Source: Allomyces macrogynus ATCC 38327
Taxonomy: Eukaryota; Blastocladiomycota; Blastocladiomycetes; Blastocladiales; Blastocladiaceae
Direction of reading: 5' to 3'
Length of the DNA: 64,000 nucleotides
NCBI GenBank assembly: GCA_000151295.1
Contig: GG745358.1
Location: 23,730 to 87,729 of the forward strand
Shown here: in pieces, positions 11,763 through 23,486 of the stretch
How the letters are laid out: each line of letters starts with the position of its first letter
Numbering within the stretch: the first letter of the stretch is position 1
Notes under the pieces: generated by a model
The model's input: the letters and a program-made list of their open reading frames with translations, nothing else
Told to the model about the DNA's origin: nothing
The model's database searches: none
Program-made: the position numbers and the translations under genes

Positions 11763-13510
11763 ATGAAGTCGGGCCGCATGCTCTCGCTTCTCGCCCTTGC
11801 GGCGGTCGTGCTGCTCGCCATGGCGCACGATGCCACGGCCGAGTGTGGTTCCCGCCGCGTGCGCAAGGAAATTCACGACTTGACGCCGAGCGAGATGCAG
11901 AGTCTCGTCAACGGCCTGAAGACGCTCTACACCAACGGCGTGGGCAAGTACTACGTACGGCTCGCTCTGCTCATCGTTGTTCATTGCCAATGATGGTTGA
12001 AATTCCACGCTCACCTTGCCTCCCATGGTTCATTCATGATTAGGTCGACATGCACGTCAACATGAACACGGACGCGCACAACACCCCGCAGTTCTTGCCG
12101 TACCACCGACTCATGGTGTGGAAGTTTGAGGCGGAGCTGCTCAAGGTCGCGCCTGGGGTATGCGTGTTTCCGTTGCCACCATCTCGTCCATCGAATTTGA
12201 GCTCACCTAATTCTTGTCTACGCCGAATTAGCTCTCGGGTCTACCGTACTGGGACGCATCGTATCAGGCGAGCAACCCGGCGTCGTCGTTTGTCTTCCGC
12301 GAAGACGTGTTTGGTGCCGCGACCAACGGGTGCCTGACGGGCAGTTTTGCGGGTTTGCCGAGCACCGCATCGGGCATCGCCGGATGCGTCAAGCGCAGCC
12401 CGCAGCCCAATTTCACGCTCTACTCGCCCGAGCTGATTCTTGGGACCATGACCGCATCCGACTCGTACGCGTCGTTCGAGCGGTCGCTCGAGTACGGGCA
12501 GCACGCGTCGGTGCACAACTATGTTGCAGGCAACATGGGCAATGTGCTCTTCTCGCCGTCCGACCCGAGTACGTGTATTTTTCTTCTCTCGCATGGTTGT
12601 GGGTGAAAGTTCGGTTGACTGACGCTACTCGCCGCCCTTGCTCTTTGTAGTTTTCTGGTGCGTTGATCTTGGCGCGGCCGTGTGTTCGTTTTCGTCGCGT
12701 CTGCTCACCTGTTCGTGTGAATGGGCTCTCCGGTTTGCAACAGGCTTCACCACAGCGCCGTTGACTACTACTGGGCCAAGTGTACGTCTTGATTTCTGTT
12801 CGTCGTCACGTTCCTGCTCCGCGCAACCGTTTTAACTAACCGAATGAACAGGGCAGGGCCTGAACAACAACGCCAACTACAACAAGTACAATGGCCAGCA
12901 CAAGGGCCGCGACGTGTCGCCGAGCAACGTGCTCGCTGACCAGCCCGTTTCGTTCATGCTCGACTACTGGACCAACATGTGCTACCAGTACCAGGACCCG
13001 ATCAACGCGCCGTCGGGCAAGGCGCCGTTTGCGCTCGGCGCCAAGGGCGACACGCCGTCGCCCACGACCACCGGGTCGGCGTCGCCGACCGATACGAACA
13101 GCAGCAACTCGACGACGTCGGGTAACGCGACGGCGACCACTTCGGGCGCGCCGTCGGCCACGGCCACACCGGCCGCGCAAAAGAATATTACGATCCCGTC
13201 TGGTTTGACGGACGAGTTTATCAAGCAGTTCCAGCTCAACTCGACGCAGGCGGCGCGCGTGCACGATATGGTCGTGTCGTTTGTGAACCACTTGAACGAG
13301 CAGATTGCCGCGGGGCAAAAGGTGCCGACGCTCGCTGACTTGGCGATGCTCTCGGCGGGCGACGTGGGTGCGAACCTGCCCGGTGGGGCGAACGCGACGC
13401 CGACGCCGACGGCCGCGCATAGTGGGGCTGGCACGCTTACGGGAGCGGATGTTCGCGTGGGTGGGGCGGTCGCGGCCGTCGTTGCCATGGTCGCCGGGAT
13501 GCTGCTGTAA
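11763..13510 (+). CDS. Secreted, GPI-anchor-type tyrosinase (copy 1)
   Basis: Type-3 copper oxidase that oxidises monophenols and diphenols to quinones, as in melanin formation. Six exons, 448 residues: 11763-11954, 12044-12157, 12232-12568, 12651-12657, 12744-12781, 12852-13510. N-terminal signal peptide (LLALAAVVLLAMAHDATA). CuA ligands lie in VDMHVNMNTDAHN and FLPYHRLMVW, CuB ligands in EYGQHASVHNY and IFWLHHSAVDYYW. Then comes an S/T/A-rich stalk and a hydrophobic end (AVAAVVAMVAGMLL) suggesting a GPI anchor. Exon 4 is only 7 nt, and it is needed to join PSDP to IFW and LHHS in frame. Exon 3 (337 nt) is exactly as long as the matching exon in copy 2, about 1 kb downstream on the same strand, so the two are tandem duplicates. 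Confidence 0.92.
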
Positions 13511-14446
13511 GATCGGTGCTTGGGTCACGTCGTTGACATTTTGCGTGTTCCCATCTGCTCCGCTCTCCTTTTTTTTTTTCTCATGCTTGCGTTTTGTTTG
13601 CACGACTGTTGCATGTCTGTACCGACCCGGCAATCAAATTTCGAGGCTTCCATCACCGTCCTTTCTTCTCGGGTCTCAGAAGCAATGCCCGCCGCGCACG
13701 CTAGTCGTCCGTGCATCACGAGCGTGCCCCGCCGTGCCTCTGTCAACCTCGTGCAGTGTTTCCTCGTCGTGTCGCGGGAAGCCAGTGCGTCTCCGACCAT
13801 GAGCGAGGGGTTCACGTCACTGGCGTGTGACAAGCGACGCGCTTGAGCACGGCCGACTTGGCCGCGCGATCGACGACCAATCCGCAAGAAGTCGGCACCG
13901 CTGCCGCGCCGCTGCCCCCACCACCCCCATCACGGCCTGCACCACCATGCCGCTGGCCGCTCCTTGTCCCCGCGCAATGCTACATATCGCGGGCACCAGC
14001 TTGACCTGACCAAGAATGACCGACCCCGCATCGTTTGCTGCCCTCGCCCGTGCTGTGGGTTTGGCGGAGCCACCACCGACGTTGGTGCCGCCGCTTGCTC
14101 CCTCGGCACGCACTGTTTACAGCCGCTTCGCCCAGCCCCAAGCAGTTGCGTCCCATCGAGGATCCCGGTGGGCCCTCGCGCACGCTGGACCTAATTAGCT
14201 TTTGCTTGCATGGGTCCGGTGCATGCGACGTGATGCGCGCCGTGTGCCGCACCGCCAGCGCGTGTTTTCCTGCAGGAACGATCACCATCTCCGAGCCTCC
14301 GGCCACGACCATGGGGGTGCCACCGGGTGCCACCGTGCTCGATGCGTCTGCCGCCGCGACCAGCGGCGACAGCGGCGACCAGACCGTGCTCGGCGCAGCG
14401 CAGTGCGCGCTGGGACGTAACCCGCGCGCGCGCACACGCGTCCATG
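13511..14446. other. Spacer between the tandem tyrosinase genes
   Basis: About 0.9 kb with a T-rich tract just after the first gene (near 13570) and no supported coding sequence. The overlapping ORFs on both strands are arginine- and proline-rich shadows of GC-rich DNA. Confidence 0.6.
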
Positions 14447-14453
14447 TATAAAG
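14447..14453 (+). promoter_or_regulatory. TATA box of tyrosinase copy 2
   Basis: TATAAAG, 98-104 bp upstream of the ATG at 14551, in an otherwise GC-rich context. Spacing fits a transcription start near 14480. Confidence 0.6.
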
Positions 14454-14550
14454 CCCGGCTCCACCCGCACGTACCACTAGCCGACCCCACGTCCACTTTC
14501 CCACGACGTCGCGCCGGCCACTGACCTCGCGCGTAATTGCAGCAGCAGCC

Positions 14551-16120
14551 ATGGCTCACCACCACCACTCCACACGTCGCGGTCCACTCAGCGGCGCGGC
14601 CGCACCCGTTGCCAGCCGTCGTTCCGTGCGCCGCCCCCGCGCCGGCAGCGCGCTGGCGCAGCTCTCGAGTCCGGCATTCCTGGCTCAGCTCACAATCCTG
14701 GCCGTCATGGCTCTCGCCACGGCATCGAACCTCGCCTACGCGACCTGCAGCAGTCGCCGCATCCGCAAGGAAATCTACGACCTGACGGCCGCCGAGGCCG
14801 CGAGTCTGGTCGGCGGATTGAAGACTCTCTACAGCAATGGCGTCGCCAAGCGGTTCACCGACATGCACGTCAGCATGAACAGCGACGCGCACAACACGCC
14901 CCAGTTTACGCCGTTCCATCGCGCCATGGTCTGGCAGTTTGAGACGGAGCTGCTCAAGGTCGCGCCCGAGGTGCGTTTGAAGCTGTTGACGTGGTGGCCT
15001 GATCCGACGCGTTTGATCCGAATTCTTTACTGCGATCTGCTCCAAACTGACTTTTCTCGCTGCGCCATGTAGCTGACCGGCCTGCCCTACTGGGACGCGA
15101 CGTACCAGGCCGACGACCCGGGCTCGTCGTTCATCTTCCGCAACGACATGTTTGGCGCGGCCGTCTCGGGCTGCCTGACGGGCAGCTTTGCCGGGATTCC
15201 CAACACGGCGTCGGGCCTGTCTGGCTGCGTGCGCCGCGACCCACGGCCCAACTTTACTCTCTACTCGTCGACGCTGCTCGCCAACTCGCTCACGTCTGAG
15301 ACGTCCTACTCGTCCTTTGAGTCGACGCTCGAGTACGGCGAGCACGCATCGGTGCACAACTACGTGTCGGGCAATATGGGCAATGTGTTGTACTCGCCAT
15401 CGGACCCCGGTACGCTTCTCATTTCCGCCTCCACTGCCATCTTTTTCGATCGACTAGATGTTGATTATTCTCTCCTGATCCTTAGTTTTCTGGGCGCACC
15501 ACTGCGCCGTCGACTACTACTGGACACGTTGGCAGGCGCTCAACAACGGCGCCAACGGCAACAAGTACGATGGGACGCACAAGAACCGTGCCGTCTCGAC
15601 GCGCGACGTGATCATGAACCAGACCGTCGCCGACATTCTCGACTACGCCAACACGCTCTGCTACGAGTACCAGCCGCCGCAAAACGCGCCCGCGGGCAAG
15701 GAACCCTTCCCGGTCGGCGGCTCGTCCGACAATAGCCCGGGCAAGAAGGTCTCGGACTCGCTCGAAACGGTCTCGGCCGATGGCCCGCCGCGGTCGCCGC
15801 GGGCCCGCGCCGTTTTTGCGCCGTCGCCGCTCACTCCCGACTTTGTCACCGAGTTTGGATTTGATCGGGATGGCGTCGACCGTGTGCACCAACGCGCTGC
15901 GGCCACGGCCAAGCTCTTGCAGGACCAGATTGCGAGCGGGATTGAGGTGCCGTCCATGGAGGACCTCGCGCGGTTGGCCATGGGGGACGGGCCGTTGGTC
16001 CAAGCCGGGAACGAGAAGCCGCCGAAGAATTCGGCGGCCGCGCGGGGTGTCGGCCTGCAGCTCGTTGGCGTCGTCATGACGCTCCTGGTTGCGATTGCGC
16101 TGTCGCTGTCTGCGTTCTAA
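14551..16120 (+). CDS. Secreted, GPI-anchor-type tyrosinase (copy 2)
   Basis: Paralogue of the tyrosinase just upstream: three exons, 14551-14970, 15073-15409 and 15486-16120, 463 residues. The N terminus has an HHHH run and a basic stretch before the hydrophobic signal (AQLTILAVMALATASNLAYA), so the targeting signal is unusually far in (about residues 42-64). CuA region: TDMHVSMNSDAHN and FTPFHRAMVW. CuB region: EYGEHASVHNY and VFWAHHCAVDYYW. The C terminus has a charged linker and a hydrophobic tail (LQLVGVVMTLLVAIALSL), again GPI-like. Exon 2 is 337 nt with the same phases as exon 3 of copy 1. The three extra introns of copy 1 are absent here. A TATA box lies about 100 bp upstream. Confidence 0.92.
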
Positions 16121-16520
16121 TTTTGTGTTGCTTGTTGCGTTCATTGCCTGCCGTCAGGCTGTAGCTAGCACCCCAGCCTTGGTCTGATTCTTGTTTGCTT
16201 CCGTTTGAATATCGCTGTATACACGCTAAGTTGCACCCATCGTGTTGGTGGTCTTCGTCTTGTTGGTTTCCGTCGCGTCGCTGGTGGTGGGCGATGCTGA
16301 GACTCAGTACAGCCAGCAGAAGGTGATTTGAGAGAGGGGTGATGGTGGTGCGCACAGCCCACGCGAACACACGCAGCTCATCCTCTCACACGCGCCAAGC
16401 CTTTAACCTCCCGCCAATTTCGCCTTTCCACCCCTTGCCAGCAACAGCATTCCCGACCCACGATCAACGCACCCGCAAGCACTGCAAGCGTGCGCGACCA
16501 AGACATCACCATCACCAGCA
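16121..16520. other. Spacer, nothing recognised
   Basis: 3' flank of tyrosinase 2 and probable promoter of the small membrane protein. No ORF with support. Confidence 0.6.
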
Positions 16521-17069
16521 ATGGGCTTTGCGAGCAGCAGGACCGCCGCTGCCGTCGGGTCGGACGCCAAGTACCATGCCGTTCCGGGCGCCGGGACTTT
16601 GGCTGCCGGCGAGGACCCGGATCCGTCGGCGTCGACATGCATGGTTGACATGTCGAATGGTGCGAATCGTCGCCCCTGTGAATGGCATGAGCGGTGGATG
16701 CTTACGCCCGAGTTTAGAGAAACTCGCGCACGTCGGTGGTGTTTACGACAGCCATTCGGGCGCGACGGCGTGGACCGCGTCGCGTTACCGCCGTGACAGT
16801 CGCGATGTGCTCGATGCGCGACGAGGGCGCCGCGCGCTGCCATGGTACTATGACGGGTGCTTTTTGAGCAAGGTGGGTGATCTGTCATTGCATCCGTGTT
16901 TAGCGTGGTCCCAGAACTGACACGTCGCGCACGATCCTTGTCCCGGTCTGTCGCGCACGCTGAGCAGCTCGTCATTGCCGTCGCCATCTCTCTCTGGATC
17001 GTGGCCGTCATGTGGATCGCGTTGACGTTTGATCCGAGTCCGCCACCACGAGCCGCACCAGACGCATGA
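16521..17069 (+). CDS. Small single-pass membrane protein, uncharacterised
   Basis: Proposed three-exon gene of 147 residues: 16521-16659, 16718-16856, 16904-17069. Introns are 58 and 47 nt, with donors gtgcga and gtgctt and acceptors tttag. The phases agree, and the spliced frame passes through no stop. Only the spliced form joins the three open frames into one protein: a G/A-rich N terminus, a middle with KLAHVGGVYDSHSG and LPWYYDG, and one transmembrane segment near the C terminus (LVIAVAISLWIVAVMWIALTF) followed by a short proline-rich tail. No family recognised. Unspliced reading would give 91 residues ending at 16796 and would lose the membrane segment. Confidence 0.5.
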
Positions 17070-17398
17070 CGACGTTTGTCGCTGACGCTGCCACCCGACG
17101 GTGAGCCTGCGGGGCCCCCGCGGCTGGTCGTGCTGGCTCCTTCAGCTCTTGCATTTCGCGCTGTACATAGTTCGTTTGGCTGCGCAACATAGAGATTTCC
17201 AACCGTTTCCGCTCAGCCGATCGCTTTCGCCGTCAACGCGCGAGTGAAGACCCGCACACAATGCAACCGCGTGTATTTCTTGCTGTGGCCGCAGAGGGCA
17301 GAAAAGGAGGAGGGGAATGGAGGGCAGCAGCAGCACACCAGAAAAGACACGAGGGGACGACCAAGCCCATCGTTTTCGCGCACGAACGAACGAGCCGA
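17070..17398. other. 3' spacer between the small membrane protein and Set1
   Basis: Convergent 3' regions. A 64-codon minus-strand ORF (17202-17008) has an amphipathic start but no support as a gene. Confidence 0.5.
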
Positions 17399-20300
17399 TC
17401 AGTTGAGGAACCCGCGGCACGCCTTGGCCTCGCACAGACACGGGATCTTGGCGTCGTCGTCCTCAAAGTCAAACTTATAATCGTAGGTGATCTCCTCGCC
17501 CACGGCAATCGGCTTGGCCGCGTAAATCACGATGCGCTTGCGCCCGTCAACGGCAATGATCCGGGCAATGCAGTTCGGGTCGCAGCAGTGGTTGATGAAC
17601 CGCGCATAGTTGCCCGTCTTGGTCGCGTCGACGACGCGGTCGTCGTCGAGCCGGAACAGGTACGACGACCCGCCGAGGCCTTCACGCTCGTACTGCAATT
17701 CGCGCGTGTCGGCCACCTTTTGACGAACCACTTCGCCCACGTACTCGATGACCAGGTCGCCGGCTTCGATGGGCTCGAGCGCATACAGACCCCAGTTGTG
17801 AATGCCGGACTTGGCAATTTTGAGCCGTTTGGCGCGCGCCTTGAGCGTGCTCACGCTCATCGTGCCCTCGACCACCCACGTGCTGCTGCTCGTGCCGGCA
17901 TCTGGCACACTGCCGGTCGCGGCGGACGCACCGCCACTTTCGTCGTGCCCCAGCGCGCCCAACACCCCAAGGACCGCCGCACCTGCGCGCGTCGACGTTC
18001 CCGCAGCCAACAGCGCCTGGTGCCTTTCCTGTGGCGTAAGAGGCGGAATCCGCGGCAGGTAATGCACCTTGGCATCGAACGGGATCTTCCGCACACCCAT
18101 GGTGCGGGAACACGTGCTCCACTTGGCTGTGCCCGGATCCATGGATGTGGCACCCAAGATATCGGCCGCGGTCGTCCACGGTGTCGGCGACCCCGGTTTC
18201 CCCTGCGCATCGCGCGACGGCCCAAGCCCAAGCCGGTCGAGCGGCGCAACAATCGGGTCGTCCGGGACCTCCACCGCAGGCGGGAGCATGAGCGGCGGCG
18301 GCGGCGGCGCGGCCACGACGGGATCTCGCGCAGCGAGCGGTTTCTCGGGCGACGCCGGCAGGCCCGCGTACCGTTCCTGCAGTGCCGCGTACATGGACTT
18401 GTACTCGTCGCGCGCGCCGTGGCCGGCCCAGATGACTCTGTCCGGGTCGGGCCAGGACGATGCGTGCCCGTCGTGCGCGAGATCGGCCTCGAGCGATGCG
18501 AGCGTGTCCTCCAGCTGCGACTCGAGTGCAGCGAGGGTCGCGGTGCGATCGGTCTCGCGCCGGAACTCGACCTCCTCCTCGTCGTCGTCGTCGGCGTCGT
18601 TGGCGGCCTCCTCGTCGTCGTCGGACCACAGCCCGGCGTCGGGAAGGTAGTCCCACTCGGCGGGGACGCCGCGCACTCGCGGGACGTCCCGGCGCGTGCT
18701 TTTCCGCGCCTTGACTGCCGCCAACGCGGCAGCCTTATTCCGCACCCGCCGCGCCGCCGCCACGGCTTTCGCCGACTTGGGTTTCGAGCGGGAACAACTG
18801 CTGCGGCCGCAATTTCCCCGTCGTCGTCCTCGTTACCACAGGGAGTCGCGCCGCCGCCACCGTATCGCTTTCCCTTACAGCCTCGTTGTCGTTCTCGTCT
18901 CTGTAGGCGTCCTCCTTCGACGTCGAATTCAAAGTCGATTTTCGGGGGTTTTCGGGGAAATGCGTATTATTCGTGGGCCGGCGGAGCCAACGGCGGCGGT
19001 CCCCATCGGCAGCAGTTCCGCCTCCGACTCGGAATCGACGTCGACGTCGACCACGACATGGCGCGCCGTCGGCGCGCGGTCGGGCGCGTGGCGGCCAGAC
19101 TATCGCCATCGCTATCGTCGTACGGGCTCCGACTCCGACCGCGGCGCAGCCGCTTCCGCCGCGTACGGCGCGTATCGTCCGGATCGGACTCGTCGTCGGA
19201 CAAGTTGCGCCCGCGGCGGCGCGCGTCGGACCGGCGCACCTTGAACGATGGTAAGGCCAGGATCGCACGGTCGAGCGAACCGTCGGCCGCGGCGCGGGTG
19301 CGCGGGACCGTGTGGTGGTCGGACGTGGTCGTCGGGGTCGGGAGGTGCGAGTCGCTCGTGATCCCAGCATCGTCATCGAACGTGGCCGATCGAGACGGGA
19401 ACTGCACGTCAGTGGAGGCCAAGTCCTCGGTATCGTCTCCTGCTCCACCGGCAGCGGTGACACGCGCGCGCACGCGCCTCTTGATCGCGTCGAGCAAGTG
19501 TTCAGCCATAACACGGTCCCAGACGGCCTTGCGCACATCGATCCGCAGTCGGGTCTTGGCCACGTCCGCGTCACGGTCCCATGCCGATTTTGGCGGTGCT
19601 GCGCCAGTGGCTGGATCGTTGGGGGTGCCGTCGTCACCACGAACAACGTGCGTGCGCAGAACGTACCCTTCGTGCCGTTTCCCGTCCAGAATCTGGTGAC
19701 ACCGCATGGTGTTCTCCGGGTCGGCGAACGTGATCACCCATGCACCGTCAACGACAGACACACGTCGTGGGCCAAAGCCCGACACAAGCGCGCGCAAATT
19801 GTGCGCGGCGACGTGCAGTGGGAGATTCGTGATGCGAAGGTACGGTGGGACGAGTGCGTTGTTGGCGTACGGGTCGCGCTCGTGCAGCGTGGGTGGTGGG
19901 GAACGGGTCGTGCCGTTGGCGGGTTTCCGGCGCTTCGCGTCAGAGTCGCGTGCGGAGGGGCGAGATGTGCGCGAAGACCGCAAATCCTTGGGCGTACGCG
20001 CGGGGGTCGAGTCAGCCGGCGATGGGCCCGCGGTAGCAGCACCGGGGGGTGCAGGTGGTGGTCGCGAATAGGCTTCTTGGACGAGCACGCGGAACTTTTG
20101 CCCTGTTCAAGCCGGAGAAAGGTCAGGACCGCCATCATGTTCGTGCACGTAGCCGTAGAGCGACTGTACCCGTCACGTCCGACTCGACGCGCAAGAACGT
20201 GCCGTCGCGCATCGGCCGTGCATCAAACCGGCGCACACAGTCGTTGGTCGCGGCCGTCGAATGAAACTTGATACGCGCGATCCCAAGGCTCATGCCATTG

Positions 20301-21481
20301 GCCGGGTGCAGCTCGACGCGCGTGTACTCGATGGGGCCGCACTCGGCAAACATGGCGCGTACGCCTGCCGGGTCGAGTGTTGGGTCGAGGTTCGCGACGG
20401 TCACAAAGGTCGGCAGGTACGTGACGCTCGGGTCCCTCTCCAGCACATGCGCGCAAGCAACAACATGTCAGCAACGGTAGGTAGACGCAGCGCGCGCCCC
20501 TGGAGAGAGATGGGTACCTGGATCTGCGTGCGCAATAGCGCACGGTTGTGGAACCGGTGCGACTGGAGCAGTCGCGGCACAGCCTGAGCCGCGACGCGCG
20601 GGTCGGTTGGGGTGATCTTGCAGCTGGACTCGCCGGGCTATACGGACCAACAAAAGAGAGCATCAGCGTCACCGCCCCCGCGCAATCCTTCTGATATGCG
20701 CTTCGGAAATGGCAAGTACCATGATCCCATTCGTTCGTCGCGGCGGCTCCTTCTTCGACTGCTTGGCCGGATCCCCGAGAGCCTTCCACATCTCGCCAAA
20801 CGGTGTCGGCGGTGGCGGGACATATTTCTCGGGCACAGGTGTTGGTACCGGCATCGGTGTCGGTGCCGGGAGCGGGTCGATGTCCACTCCAGGTGTCGGC
20901 GACAAGAGCAGTGCCGACTCGGGCAACATCCCAGACGACGCGCGACTGCGCGGGTACTCGTCGAGCGGAGGTCGCGCGCCCGAATACGACCTCGTGCGTG
21001 ACGGTGGCGGCAACGGTGCGCCGCGATCCCGGTCAGAACTGCGGTACCGGTCAATCACGCGCGATGGTGGTGGTGGTGCGTCCCAGTCGTCCCCAGGGTA
21101 ACCGCCGCGCAGAACCGGTGGTGGCGGTGGCGGAGGGTACCGGTCGCGCATCGGCGGCGGCCAGTCTCCCCTATCGCGATCGCGGTCGCGTGGGTCGTAC
21201 CGGTCAACAGCGGCGGGGCCGCGCGATGGGAGCGGAGCGGACCGGTATGAGTCGATGAGCGGGGGGCGGTCTTTTGTCCGGGTCCCGGGGGTCCCGGTCC
21301 GCTCGCGGTCGCGGTCCCAATTGCGATCCCGATCCCAGTCGCGATCACGGTACTCGGGCGGGTACAGGCCCCTTGGTCCACCACATGTGGGCTGCGGACG
21401 CGCGCGTCGTAGTAGTCGTCGCGCACGTCGCGCCGCATACTGTGCGACGAAGGCGGGCGCGCAAACGTGCCGGCAGCCCAT
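17399..21481 (-). CDS. SET1: Histone H3 lysine-4 methyltransferase Set1 (COMPASS)
   Basis: Catalytic subunit of COMPASS, which methylates H3K4. Approximate minus-strand exons: about 21481-20720, 20637-20518, 20437-20170, 20102 to about 18990, and about 18800-17399. Order of parts: an N-terminal region rich in RD/DR and proline ([18 protein letters not shown]); a Set1 N-terminal segment ([14 protein letters not shown]); an RRM ([21 protein letters not shown]); a second RRM-like block ([20 protein letters not shown]); acidic and R/S-rich linkers; an N-SET-like segment; and the SET domain ([42 protein letters not shown]) with post-[16 protein letters not shown]. Unresolved: the join between about 19050 and 18800, where the SET frame has a stop at 18835-18833 and at least one intron must lie; and the exact start, since a different frame from 21570 could supply the N terminus. 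The acceptor at 20438 is a weak gag. Confidence 0.85.
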
Positions 21482-22495
21482 GGTGGTGGTGAAGGTGCCG
21501 CCGCAGAGCCATGTGGCGGGTCCGGGGTTGGCAAGAACGGCGCGCCCGAGGACGGCGTGTGCACGACCATAGCGCCGGCACGGCGTGGAGGTTGAGGTAC
21601 AGGAGCGAGCGAGCGAGCGAGCTGCTACGCGTACTTGGGTGCGCGAACGGCTGCCCGTGCACGGATTGGCGCTGGGTGATCAGAACTGGCCAAACTTGGT
21701 CCTTGCTGCTTGCTCAACCGAGCGCGTCACTCGCGGAAGCAGCTCCTTGACCAGCACGGTGGAAGCGCCGCGTTTGCGCCGGATATGGCCTGGATAGTGC
21801 TTGGTCGAGCGTCGTCGTCTTGGGTTCTGTGTGCTGAGTGTTCGCGACAGACGACGGCCTGGCTGACTCGGTTGCAGCGACGAGTGGACAAGGTCGCGCA
21901 CACGACGCGTGGGCGCTTCAGCGGAGCAACACTTGGTGCAGCCCAGTCCTCGGCCGTCTTCCTCTTCGTCGTCACGCGCTGCTGCTGGCGTTGCCCTTGC
22001 TCTCGTCGGCCGTCGTCGCCGTCGTCGTCGTTGGTCCGTTGGTTTGGTCGGCAGCGACCTCGACCAGAGATCGTGGAGGCGCACATGACAGGGCCGTGAT
22101 CGTGTGGCGGCCGCACATCCTCTTTCACACGTTCTGCTCGCAACACGTGTCGGGCTCGCCACATGGATGACTTGGCCGTGGGGCGATCGGTTCGCTTTTC
22201 AGCGACGTGTGTTCGCGTACCAGCTCGCATCTCAGCTTTGCCGTTTGCACAAGCAGTGCACCACCACCAACTCGTCGGCCCGCACGCCGCCCGCGTCGCT
22301 TCTGCTCTCGCCCACTCCGTCTCGAGCGCCAATACCAACTGAACGAGAACCCCGCTGCTGCTGCGAGTTGCCGCACTCTGCGATCTGCCCGTGCAAGATA
22401 CCAGTCCGACCGCTGCTTGGACTGCCCGCTTGTGCCCCCCGACCCCTCGACCACCACCCGCCCTTCAACACCCCATTTGATCCGACGCGCCCACC
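21482..22495. other. Divergent upstream region of Set1 and SAR1
   Basis: About 1 kb between the Set1 5' end and the SAR1 ATG. The long overlapping ORFs are R/P-rich and unsupported. It contains a small GAGC tandem repeat (separate entry). Confidence 0.5.
21603..21622 (+). repeat. (GAGC)5 microsatellite
   Basis: Five uninterrupted GAGC units just upstream of the Set1 5' end. Confidence 0.9.
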
Positions 22496-23346
22496 ATGTT
22501 CATTGTCAACTGGTTCTGGAGCGTGCTGTCGTCGCTCGGTATGCTGCAAATGCCAGCAGCCGCTCCAGCGCTTGCGCCGAACGTACAGACCAAACGGCTC
22601 ACCAACGACGCTGCCTCTGCCGCTGCTCCTGCTGTCGCTCTATCATGGACCCGCAGGCCTCGTCAATAAGAACGCCAAGATCCTGTTTCTCGGCCTCGAC
22701 AATGCCGGCAAGACGACGCTCTTGCACATGCTGAAAAACGACCGTTTGGCCACGCTGACGCCGACGCTGCATCCGAGTACATACCGACTCGTTTGTTTGC
22801 ACGCGTGGCGCGCACCTGCTCCTGAAAAGCACCCTAATCTGACCACGATCTCCCCACGTACTAGCCAAGGAGGAGCTCGCCATGGGCGGCATCTCCTTCA
22901 CGACCTTTGATCTCGGCGGCCACGTGCAGGCGCGCCGGATCTGGAAGGACTACTTCCCGGAAGTCGATGCGATCGTGTTCATTGTCGATGCTGCCGACCG
23001 CGGGCGCATTCCCGAAGCCAAGGCTGAGCTGGACGTGTGTTGCTCTGCACCCCATTCTCGCCCTGTTGCGTCAACACCTGACTCCTGTCATTTCCATACC
23101 TAGGGCCTGCTGCAAATGGAGGAACTCGCACGTGTGCCGTTCCTCGTGCTCGGCAACAAGATTGACGCGGCCGGCGCGCTGTCCGAGGACGAGCTGCGGT
23201 ACTACCTTGGCCTGCACCAGACGACGGGCAAGGGTAAGACGACGCTGCCCGAGGGCACGCGCGCGATTGAGCTGTTCATGTGCTCGATTGTGCTCAAGCA
23301 AGGGTACGGCGAAGGGTTCCGGTGGCTGTCGGGCCACATTCCGTAA
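22496..23346 (+). CDS. SAR1: Small GTPase Sar1 (COPII coat assembly)
   Basis: GTPase that starts COPII coat assembly at ER exit sites. Four exons, 191 residues: 22496-22538, 22657-22776, 22865-23034, 23104-23346. Signs: the Sar1 N-terminal amphipathic helix ([15 protein letters not shown]) in place of a lipidation site, P-loop GLDNAGKTT, the switch I region [16 protein letters not shown], switch II FDLGGH, guanine-specificity motif GNKID, and the ending [11 protein letters not shown]. The length matches the family. All junctions keep frame, including the phase-1 join that restores HPTKEEL. Confidence 0.95.
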
Positions 23347-23486
23347 AGACCGTCCGTTGCGCGTTGCATTGATTCTTTGGTTTGGCTTGGGGGCAACGGC
23401 AAGGACAAGCAAGGCGAGGAGATTGGGCATGACATGAAATGGTGGAAACAAAGATGTTTTTCCGATTTCTATTGACATTCTGCCTT

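Noticed and set aside
17570..17600. SET-domain motif NHCC instead of NHSC in Set1 as a possible defect
   Set aside because: I recall Cys at this position in some fungal Set1 proteins, so it is probably normal variation.
17261..19699. 812-codon plus-strand ORF antisense to Set1
   Set aside because: It mirrors the third-position GC bias of Set1; composition is R/V/H-rich with no domain, while the minus strand carries clear SET and RRM motifs.
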